Assembly (NCBI GenBank): GCA_031417525.1
Contig: JANOVT010000279.1
Location: forward strand, 1-16,182
DNA length: 16,182 nt
Direction of reading: 5' to 3'
Source of the DNA: JAIBBG01 sp031417525
Lineage (GTDB): Bacteria; Bacteroidota; Bacteroidia; Flavobacteriales_D; Sanyastnellaceae
Shown here: positions 6,516 to 14,300 of the stretch, in pieces
How the letters are laid out: every line of letters starts with the position of its first letter
Numbering within the stretch: position 1 is the stretch's first letter
Notes under the pieces: model-generated
Seen by the model: the letters and a program-made list of their open reading frames with translations, nothing else
Databases searched by the model: none
Told to the model about the DNA's origin: nothing
Position numbers and translations under genes: made by a program

Positions 6516-6755
6516 GGCCTTCGGCCTTTCGTTCTCGCCACGCAGTGGCAGGCAGATTTGCGCAGATTTTTTTGATTGTAAATTTCTAGTTTACTCTTTA
6601 TAAATCGACTCAAATTTTGGGAACAAGGATGCGAATTCTCTGTAGAAGGACTCAAATCATAAGCAACCTATTAAAAAAAATCTGCGTAAATCCGCTAAAA
6701 TCCGCGCAAATCTGCCTGCCACTACGTGGCGAGAACAAAAAAAAGGCCGAAGGCC
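6516..6755 (+). repeat. Long-hairpin element, copy 1 (240 bp)
   Basis: The left arm (6516-6573) runs GGCCTTCGGCC, a GTTCTCGCCAC-GCA-GTGGCAGG block, then GCAGATTTGCGCAGATTTT. The right arm (about 6674-6755) is its reverse complement with extra ATCCGCTAAAATCCGCG units and ends in GGCCGAAGGCC. The 100-bp core (6574-6673) begins GATTGTAAATTTCTAGTTT. Transcribed, it would fold into a long hairpin. Core and arms recur in inverse orientation at 7265-7507. The minus-strand edge GGCCTTCGGCC followed by eight T is terminator-like. Confidence 0.8.
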
Positions 6756-6764
6756 GTCCACCGA

Positions 6765-6824
6765 TTTGTTATGCCTTCGATTGCGTTAACATTCAGTACA
6801 TAAGGCAAAGTAGCCATCTAGTAT
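6765..6824 (+). repeat. Imperfect direct repeat, right copy
   Basis: Partner of 6448-6507. It shares TTTGTTATG at the left, TTAACA(T)TCAG in the middle and GGCAAAGTAGCCAT with CTAG/ATAG at the right. Too long and too diverged for a simple target-site duplication; it may be an older duplicated segment into which the hairpin element inserted. Confidence 0.65.
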
Positions 6825-6873
6825 GTGTAAAACAGAATTTGAAATTCCAGAAGATTGATGAAAAATTTTAATC

Positions 6874-7257
6874 ATGGAACTCAACGATTTATCTTACACT
6901 ATAAGAGGCGCTGCCTATGATGTTCACTCGAAACTTGGACCTGGACTATTGGAATCTGTGTACGAACGTGCTTTGATTTTCGAATTGGAAAAGCGAGGAT
7001 TGCAAGTTAGAACCCAGATCATTCTGCCTTTGATCTATGAAGGCGTGTTGATGGAAAATGCCTATCGTATCGATATTCTGGTCAATGAGGAGGTCATAGT
7101 TGAAATTAAATCAGTTGACTCTCTTATTGATGTTCATTCTTTGCAATTGAATACTTACCTGAAACTTGCTGATAAGAGATTAGGCCTTCTCATTAATTTT
7201 AATTCTCCTTCATTGATTGATCGAAAGAGTATCATCCGATTGGTAAATAAATTCTAA
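6874..7257 (+). CDS. GxxExxY-family PD-(D/E)XK-like protein
   Basis: 127 residues, full length for the GxxExxY family (PF13366 type). The signature is G24-LL-E27-SV-Y30 within LGPGLLESVYERAL. A PD-(D/E)XK-like core follows: D67 in YRIDILV, then E77-I-K79 in VIVEIKSVD. A helix HSLQLNTYLKLAD (about 88-100) and a strand RLGLLINF complete the fold. The residues expected for metal-dependent nuclease chemistry are present, but biochemical function in the family is not established. No signal peptide. The start ATG at 6874 precedes a typical MELNDLSYTIRGAAYDVH N-terminus. It lies between two inverted copies of the hairpin element (6516-6755 and 7265-7507); the right copy begins 7 bp after the stop and supplies a terminator-like hairpin. 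That arrangement suggests the gene and repeats may travel or act together, which is inference. Confidence 0.9.
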   Translation: MELNDLSYTIRGAAYDVHSKLGPGLLESVYERALIFELEKRGLQVRTQIILPLIYEGVLMENAYRIDILVNEEVIVEIKSVDSLIDVHSLQLNTYLKLADKRLGLLINFNSPSLIDRKSIIRLVNKF

Positions 7258-7264
7258 GTATCGC

Positions 7265-7281
7265 GGCCTTCGGCCTTTTTT
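7265..7281 (+). terminator. Terminator-like hairpin after the GxxExxY gene
   Basis: GGCC-TTC-GGCC followed by six T, 7 bp after the stop codon. The 4-bp GC stem is short for an intrinsic terminator, but its position and T-run fit. It is also the left edge of hairpin-element copy 2. Confidence 0.5.
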
Positions 7282-7507
7282 GTTCTCGCCACTTAGTGAC
7301 AGGCAGATTTGCGCAGATTTTAGCAGATTTGCGCAGATTTTTTTATGAAAGGTTGCTGATGAATTGTGCACTTAAATAGAGAATTCGCAACTTGTGCTCA
7401 AAAATTGAATCTCTTCGTAAAGAGCAAACTAGAAATTTACAATCAAAAAAATCCGCGTAAATCTGCTAAAATCTGCGTAAATCTGCGAGAACAAGAGGCC
7501 GAAGGCC
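7265..7507 (-). repeat. Long-hairpin element, copy 2 (243 bp, inverted)
   Basis: This is the reverse-complement relative of 6516-6755. Read on the minus strand its 100-bp core (7444-7345) starts GATTGTAAATTTCTAGTTT, has CTCTTTA and TGCGAATTCTCT blocks and ends CAGCAACCTTTCAT, aligning with copy 1 at roughly 70-75% by eye. The arm at 7265-7344 is the long type with CGCCACTTAGTGACAGG and duplicated GCAGATTTGCGC units. The arm at 7445-7507 is the short type that lacks the CCAC..GTGG block. It ends 19 bp from the icmF stop codon. Confidence 0.8.
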
Positions 7508-7526
7508 GACAGGCCACAAGGCCGCA
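7497..7526 (-). terminator. Possible icmF terminator
   Basis: Just past the icmF stop on the minus strand are two GC hairpins in succession, GGCC-TTGT-GGCC and GGCC-TTC-GGCC, followed by TCTTG. The T-tract is poor, so efficiency is doubtful; the second hairpin is the edge of hairpin-element copy 2. Confidence 0.35.
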
Positions 7527-10500
7527 CTACATATTCCGCCGGTACTGCCCACCCACCTCGAACATAGCTCTTGTCAATTGCCCAAGTGAGCACACCTTGA
7601 CCGCTTCCATCAATTCCGCAAACATGTTTTCATTGTGTATGGCCGTGTACTGTATTTTTTGGATGACCTCATCCGCTTTTTCCTTGCCCGCTTTCTGAAG
7701 ATTGGCTAGCATCGCGATCTGGTATTCCTTTTCTTCTTCCGTGGCGCGGATCACTTCTTTCGGCAAAATAGTGGGCGAGCCTTTGGAAGATAAAAAGGTA
7801 TTCACGCCAATGATCGGGAATTCGCCATTGTGTTTGAGTGTTTCATAATAAAGGCTTTCTTCCTGGATCTTACTGCGTTGATACATTGTTTCCATCGCGC
7901 CCAATACGCCACCACGTTCTGTAATGCGATCAAATTCAGAAAGTACCGCTTCTTCCACTAGATCGGTGAGCTCTTCTATAATAAACGAACCCTGCAATGG
8001 ATTTTCGTTTTTGGCCAATCCTAATTCGCGATTGATGATGAGCTGAATCGCCATCGCACGTCTTACGCTTTCTTCTGTCGGCGTGGTGATTGCCTCATCG
8101 TATGCATTGGTGTGAAGCGAATTGCAGTTGTCGTAAATGGCATACAGCGCCTGCAATGTGGTGCGGATATCGTTGAAATCAATTTCCTGCGCATGCAGTG
8201 AACGACCGCTGGTCTGAATATGATACTTGAGCATCTGCGCGCGCGCGTTCGCTCCGTATTTTTTTGACAATGCCTTGCTCCAGATTCTTCTGGCAACTCG
8301 TCCAATCACAGCATACTCAGGATCGATTCCATTGCTGAAGAAGAACGACAGGTTCGGACCAAATTCGTTGATGTCCATACCCCGCGAGAGATAATACTCG
8401 ACGTAAGTAAATCCGTTGGCGAGTGTAAAGGCAAGCTGAGTCACCGGATTGGCGCCAGCTTCCGCAATGTGATATCCACTGATGGATACCGAATAAAAAT
8501 TGCGGACTTTTTTATCGATAAAATATTCCTGCACGTCACCCATCAGTCGCAATGCGAATTCAGTAGAGAAGATGCAGGTGTTTTGCGCCTGGTCTTCTTT
8601 GAGAATATCCGCCTGAACGGTGCCGCGAACTTGTGTGAGTGTTTCTGTTTTGATTTTGGCGTAAACGTCGGCCGGCAATACTTCATCACCCGTGATGCCG
8701 AGCAACATCAATCCCAATCCATTGTTGCCTTCCGGCAAATCGCCTTGATAAGAAGGACGAGTCAATCCATTCGCTTCATATTTTGCATGGAGTTTTTTCT
8801 CTACTTCTTTCTCGAGCTTATTCGCTTTGATATATTTTTCACAATTCTGATCAATCGCTGCATTCATGAAGAAGGCGAGGAGCATCGGCGCCGGACCATT
8901 GATCGTCATACTCACCGATGTTTTCGGATCGCTGAGTTCGAAACCGGAGTAGAGTTTTTTCGCATCATCCAGACAACAAATACTCACTCCGCTGTTTCCG
9001 ACTTTACCATAGATATCCGGACGCATATCAGGATCATTTCCGTAGAGTGTGACGCTGTCGAAAGCGGTAGACAAACGTTTGGCAGGCATGCCAAGACTCA
9101 CATAGTGGAAACGGCGATTGGTTCTTTCCGGTCCGCCTTCTCCGGCAAACATGCGTGTAGGATCTTCACCTTCGCGTTTGAAAGGATAAAGTCCTGCGGT
9201 GTAAGGAAATTCACCAGGCACATTTTCCTGCAAAACCCATTTTAATATATCGCCCCAACCTTTGTAAGATGGAGTAACCACTTTGGGAATCATCTGATGT
9301 GAAAGACTTTCCGAATGCGTTTCGATTTTAATTTCTTTATCCCGCACCATGAATTTATACTCCGCATTCTTGTAAGTCTTGCGTTTGATGTCCCATGTCT
9401 GAATGACTTCCCAGTTGTATGGATTCAGATCCAGTTTGATGCGATCGAAACTTGCTTTGAGCATAATTAATGTCACATCATCCTGTTCCTTCGTTTTCGG
9501 ATTTGCATTCGCTTCGATGATTTCAATCGAGGCGTTTAATGCATAAAGTTTGTCGGCTATCGCAGCTTGTTGATCTGCCCAGCTATCGTAGCTGCGATTG
9601 TTTTCACTTATCTCGCTCAGATATCTTGTGCGATGAGGAGGAATAATAAAAATCTTCTCACTCATTTCTGAAGTTGAATGAAAGGTCGACTTCAAATCTG
9701 ATTTTGTTTTCTCATTGATTTTTGCAATGAGTTGAATATATAATTGATTCGTTCCCGGATCATTGAATTGTGATGCGATGGTTCCGACAACAGGCAACGA
9801 ATCATCAGCCGCATCCCAGAGTTGGTGATTGCGTTTGTATTGTTTGCGCACATCACGCAAAGCATCCTGCGCGCCGCGTTTGTCAAATTTGTTGATCGCA
9901 ACGACATCTGCAAAATCAAGCATGTCGATTTTCTCGAGCTGTGTCGCAGCACCGAATTCTGGTGTCATGATATAGAGCGCCACATCGCTGTGATCCATGA
10001 TCTCCGTATCACTCTGGCCAATACCGGATGTTTCGAGAACAATGAGATCGAATTTCGCTGCTTTCAGAATAGAAACAGCTTCCGCAACATGTTTGCTCAA
10101 GGCGAGATTGCTTTGACGTGTGGCCAGAGAGCGCATATACACACGTGGATTGCTGATGCTGTTCATGCGGATGCGGTCGCCCAACAAAGCACCACCGGTT
10201 TTTCTTTTCGAAGGATCGACAGAAATGAGCCCGATGTTTTTCTCCGGAAAGTCCATTAAAAAACGGCGAACGATTTCATCCACCATCGAAGATTTACCGG
10301 CACCACCGGTACCTGTAATTCCCAAAACAGGAGTTGTTGATTTCTTGGCGAGTTCATTGATTTTTTCTAATTCCACTCGATGCTGATCCGGATAGTTTTC
10401 GGCAGCTGAAATCAAACGCGCAATCGATCCGTGATCATTCACACTCAGATGTCCGACTTCTCCATTCAACTGAAAGCCGGTTGGAGTATCACTTTTTTGC

Positions 10501-10919
10501 ACGAGGTCGTTGATCATTCCCTGCAGACCCATTGTGCGACCATCATCCGGATGATAGATGCGGGAGATGCCATATTTCTGAAGTTCTTCGATTTCAGAAG
10601 GCAGAATGGTTCCGCCGCCACCACCAAAAATGCGGATATGACTGGCCCCTTTTTGTTTGAGTAAATCATACATGTATTTGAAATACTCCGTGTGTCCGCC
10701 CTGGTAGGATGTCATGGCGATGGCCTGCGCATCTTCCTGAATGGCGCAATTCACAACTTCTTCCACACTGCGATCGTGACCGAGGTGGATCACTTCACAA
10801 CCAGTGGTTTGAATAATGCGGCGCATGATGTTGATGGCGGCATCGTGACCATCGAAAAGACTGGCAGCCGTAACGATACGGACTTTGTTTTTGGGGGTAT
10901 AAGGAGCGGTAACCTGCAT
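7527..10919 (-). CDS. icmF: Fused isobutyryl-CoA mutase with G-protein chaperone
   Basis: 1130-residue cytoplasmic, adenosylcobalamin-dependent enzyme that interconverts isobutyryl-CoA and n-butyryl-CoA. Order: an N-terminal B12-binding domain with DGHDAA (23-28, H25 as the lower cobalt ligand), S71 and a GGGGGT turn near 99-104; a MeaB-like GTPase with Walker A GTGGAGKS (203-210), VDPSKRKTGGALLGDR (234-249), LETSGIGQSD (295-304) and NKFD (343-346), which loads and protects the cofactor; then the mutase barrel (about 560-1130) with SGYHIAEAGA (H817). Substrate-specificity positions read F580 (YPFKRE) and Q779 (AQNTC), as in IcmF, where methylmalonyl-CoA mutase has Tyr and Arg. A charged insert of about 55-60 residues lies between the NGPAP strand (about 674-678) and VRGTVQ (about 764). 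Hairpin elements abut both ends, and the upstream one begins 14 bp from ATG. Identification is firm; activity on isovaleryl-CoA/pivalyl-CoA is known for relatives only. Confidence 0.96.
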   Translation of the reverse strand: MQVTAPYTPKNKVRIVTAASLFDGHDAAINIMRRIIQTTGCEVIHLGHDRSVEEVVNCAIQEDAQAIAMTSYQGGHTEYFKYMYDLLKQKGASHIRIFGGGGGTILPSEIEELQKYGISRIYHPDDGRTMGLQGMINDLVQKSDTPTGFQLNGEVGHLSVNDHGSIARLISAAENYPDQHRVELEKINELAKKSTTPVLGITGTGGAGKSSMVDEIVRRFLMDFPEKNIGLISVDPSKRKTGGALLGDRIRMNSISNPRVYMRSLATRQSNLALSKHVAEAVSILKAAKFDLIVLETSGIGQSDTEIMDHSDVALYIMTPEFGAATQLEKIDMLDFADVVAINKFDKRGAQDALRDVRKQYKRNHQLWDAADDSLPVVGTIASQFNDPGTNQLYIQLIAKINEKTKSDLKSTFHSTSEMSEKIFIIPPHRTRYLSEISENNRSYDSWADQQAAIADKLYALNASIEIIEANANPKTKEQDDVTLIMLKASFDRIKLDLNPYNWEVIQTWDIKRKTYKNAEYKFMVRDKEIKIETHSESLSHQMIPKVVTPSYKGWGDILKWVLQENVPGEFPYTAGLYPFKREGEDPTRMFAGEGGPERTNRRFHYVSLGMPAKRLSTAFDSVTLYGNDPDMRPDIYGKVGNSGVSICCLDDAKKLYSGFELSDPKTSVSMTINGPAPMLLAFFMNAAIDQNCEKYIKANKLEKEVEKKLHAKYEANGLTRPSYQGDLPEGNNGLGLMLLGITGDEVLPADVYAKIKTETLTQVRGTVQADILKEDQAQNTCIFSTEFALRLMGDVQEYFIDKKVRNFYSVSISGYHIAEAGANPVTQLAFTLANGFTYVEYYLSRGMDINEFGPNLSFFFSNGIDPEYAVIGRVARRIWSKALSKKYGANARAQMLKYHIQTSGRSLHAQEIDFNDIRTTLQALYAIYDNCNSLHTNAYDEAITTPTEESVRRAMAIQLIINRELGLAKNENPLQGSFIIEELTDLVEEAVLSEFDRITERGGVLGAMETMYQRSKIQEESLYYETLKHNGEFPIIGVNTFLSSKGSPTILPKEVIRATEEEKEYQIAMLANLQKAGKEKADEVIQKIQYTAIHNENMFAELMEAVKVCSLGQLTRAMFEVGGQYRRNM

Positions 10920-10933
10920 GGGGCGAATTTAGT

Positions 10934-11222
10934 GGCCTTCGGCCATAGTTCTCGCCACATAGTGGTAAACAGATTTGCGGATTTTAGATCAGGCGGCCTT
11001 CGGCCTTTTTGTTCTCGCAGATTTGCGCGGATTTTAGCAGATTTTTTTAATTCTATTGTTTGTTTCATGAATTCTGGGATTTGAAACTTTTAGCCTATTC
11101 TTCTCACAGATTTACAAAGACATTAAATGTCAAAACGGTCAAAAAAATCTGAGTAAATCTGCTAAAATCCGCGCAAATCTGTTTACCACTATGTGGCGAG
11201 AACAAAAAAAAGGCCGAAGGCC
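10934..11222. repeat. Long-hairpin element, copy 3 (289 bp, different core)
   Basis: The outer left arm (10934-10988) and right arm (about 11141-11222) share a 32-nt block as exact inverted repeats, from GTTCTCGCCACATAGTGG through TAAACAGATTTGCG. A second, nested left arm of the short type starts at 10994 (CGGCCTTCGGCCTTTTTG). The core (11050-11140) does not resemble that of copies 1 and 2 in either orientation by eye. It fills most of the 429-bp gap between the divergent icmF and protease genes. The right edge on the minus strand is GGCCTTCGGCC plus eight T, a terminator-like signal pointing at icmF. Confidence 0.8.
11204..11222 (-). terminator. Terminator-like hairpin facing icmF
   Basis: On the minus strand GGCC-TTC-GGCC is followed by eight T (11211-11204). 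It would stop transcripts entering from the protease side before they reach icmF, which implies that the icmF promoter lies inside the repeat element. Short stem, so strength is uncertain. Confidence 0.4.
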
Positions 11223-11348
11223 ATGTAATGCGCTTGGTTACTACTGATCTGACCTCTTTCATTCGTCACCTTCAGAACTAAATTCACAATTTTCTGTGCA
11301 ATTAGACATACATTGACATCTCATTATTGAAACCATATTTACCAAGGG

Positions 11349-14300
11349 ATGAAATCACTGCTGATTGCGACGATGTTGTTTTGTTATTCGATGTTGAGTG
11401 CCCAACATCTGCCGGAGAATAGCGCTTCAGTGGCTAGTCATTCGCACTCTTCCGGAATACAGGTTCAACAAATCGGTGAAGAACATATCTGCGCGGGAAA
11501 TGCAGCGCGCGCGCAGATCATGGGCCGATATCCGCATCTGCTTTCAAGAGAAAATGAAATGAATGAAGGGATCAGGTTGTCGCAAAATACAATGGCCGGC
11601 AACCGCGATGATGTTGATCGATACATTACGGTGGTTGTGCATATCATTCATCAGAATGGTGAAGAAAATATTTCGGATGCACAAGTCATACTGGGAATAG
11701 AGGACCTCAACAATGCCTTTTCAAATACCGGTGCGTATGCAAGCGTTGATGGTGTCGATTCGCACATCCGGTTTTGTCTTGCTCAACAAAATCCGGATGG
11801 ATTGCCGACGAATGGCATCACTCGCGATGAAAGTTATCTGACCTATGAAACAATGGAATACAACGATATTCAGCTGAAAGATATCAATCGTTGGGATCCG
11901 CTTCGTTATCTCAATATCTGGCTGGTTGCAGAAATTAATTCCAGTGGAATGGGAAGCGGTGTTGCCGGATATGCCTTTCTTCCTTATTCGCATGGATTAC
12001 CTGAAGATGGCATCGTCAATGAAGCACGATGGTTTGGCAGCAGCTCCGATCATTCCAAAGTGCATATTCATGAAATCGGACATTACCTGGGATTGTATCA
12101 CACCTTTGAAAGTGGCTGCATCAATGATGATTGCACCGTAAATGGTGATCGTGTCTGCGATACTCCACCAGATGCCAGTACAGAATATTCGCCTTGTAGC
12201 CTTGCGCTGAATAGCTGCAACACCGATGAAAATGATAACTCATTGAATAATCCATATCGGGCAATAGCATCCGGTGGACTCGGTGATCAAAATGATCTGG
12301 TGGAAAATTATATGGACTATAGCAATCAACTTTGTCAAACTCTTTTCACTGAAGGACAAAGTGTGAGGATGAATGCAGCCATTGAAAATGAAAGGGCAAG
12401 TTTGTTGAATACCGGCGGTTGCAATACTTCCTGCGGCATTGGTCCTGTGAACATCATTTCTGATTCATTCATATTTCTGGCTGGTACGACCGTTTCGATG
12501 GGTCAAATTTCATCAGCTGTTGTGAACGTAACTTATCAATGGACGTTTAACAATGAAGTTCTTTCTGATTTAAATTTTCTGAACTATACATTTTCCAACA
12601 ATCAGATTGGTGAAGGTTTTCTGTATCTCTCTGTTATAAATGATGCGTTGGATTGTATCCGACAAGACAGTATTTATATCGAAATTAAATGCAATCCGGA
12701 GGCTGCATACACGATGACACCTCAGTATGCCGATGTAAATGAAATGGTCACTTTTGATGGAAGTAATGTGCTCGCTAATTCGTATCAATGGTTTCTGGAT
12801 GGAAATCTCGTGAGCTCGAATGCTGTGTTCAATTATACTTTCAGTGAAGCTCAAGGTCACCATATTTATCTGGTTACCGGAAATGGGTTTTGCACAGATA
12901 CGTCTGATGTGGATTATTTTGCAATTGGGAGCTGTGTGGGTGGTCAGAACAATCACTGGATCATCGGTGGCGCTCCCATTGTGCACATTGATTTTACATC
13001 AGGTGTGCCGCAAACTTCGTCAATAATAGGAACAACATCCAATGCGATACAAGGTGGAGAAGGTCTGGCTACTATTTCGGATCAAAACGGAGAATTGCTT
13101 TTTTACTCTGATGGTAATAGAATATTCAACAGGAACTTTGAACCTATTTATGCAGGTATGGGTGCTTCCTGGTCTTCCACGCAAGGTGTTATGATTGCTC
13201 CTGATCCTGCGAATGACCATGAATACTATGTTTTTACTTTGGAAAATTTTGCCGGTTACGGACCGGGTAGTTACCACACCGGAACTGGATTCTCGTATGT
13301 AAAAATTGACATGAATCTGGATGGAGGACTTGGTGGCCCTTCATCGAGCTACATCCAGCTTCTGAGCCAGGCGGCAGAGATGCAGACTTGTGTCAGACAC
13401 TGCAATGGACATGATATTTGGGTGATTTGTCATGGTTACCATAACAATTGGTATTATAGTTATTTAATCACGGATCAGGGAATATCTGATCCTGTTATTT
13501 CGGCCGTTGGAATAACTATCGATGATTATAATGGAACCGCGGGCATTGGTTGTCTGCAGGCATCTCCTCAAGGCAATTTGATGATGGCGGGACATGACTA
13601 CCTCGGACGAACAGAGTTTTTTCATTTCGACAACAACACGGGAGAGTTCATAGATGACTTCGGTTTACTGAACAACAGTTGGTACTATGGAGCATACGGT
13701 GTTGCGTTTTCGCCGGATGGCAGCAAGGCCTATTATGTCAATGAATATGACGCCAATATTCATCAAATTGATTTGTCGTCAGGTGATCAACAACTGATGC
13801 TTAATTCTATGATGGTCATCGGCACTTCACCCAGACCTTACTATATGGGAGCAATGTATCTTGGGCCAGATGGAAAAATCTACATTGCCCAATCAAGTGG
13901 TACACATCTGGATATCATTCACAATCCGAACGAGGCCGGACTTGCATGTGGTTTTGAAGGCAATGGTCTTGCAATAGGCAGTGTCGGATTTGGGTTGAAC
14001 AACATTCTTTCCAATTCCCGTATGTCGTCTACACCACAGATCTCAGGTATTGCGCAGGTTTGTGCCAATTCGACCGGAGTGCATTACACGACTTCCTGTG
14101 GTAACAACAACTGGAGCTTCACCGGTCCGGGTGTTCTGAATATTATATCAGAAACAGAAGTTAGTATTGACTTCAATGCGTTCGGAATTGGCACGCTCAT
14201 TTGTTCAAAGAATGACCCTTGTTTCGGATGGTTGAGTGATACGCTTTTGATCAACGTGGGAGCGGCCACACTTTCACTTGGAAGCGACCTGAATATTTGT

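Noticed and set aside
6617..6871. 84-codon plus-strand frame through hairpin-element copy 1
   Set aside because: Crosses the inverted arm and direct repeat; the peptide reflects repeat sequence and not a gene.
6508..7515. Repeated GCAGATTTGCGC / AAATCTGC units as a possible CRISPR array
   Set aside because: Units are short, irregularly spaced and arranged as inverted arms without spacers; no cas genes nearby.
8469..9245. 258-codon open frame on the plus strand
   Set aside because: Antisense to the conserved mutase domain of icmF; the translation has no recognisable features, and the minus-strand gene fully explains the open frame.
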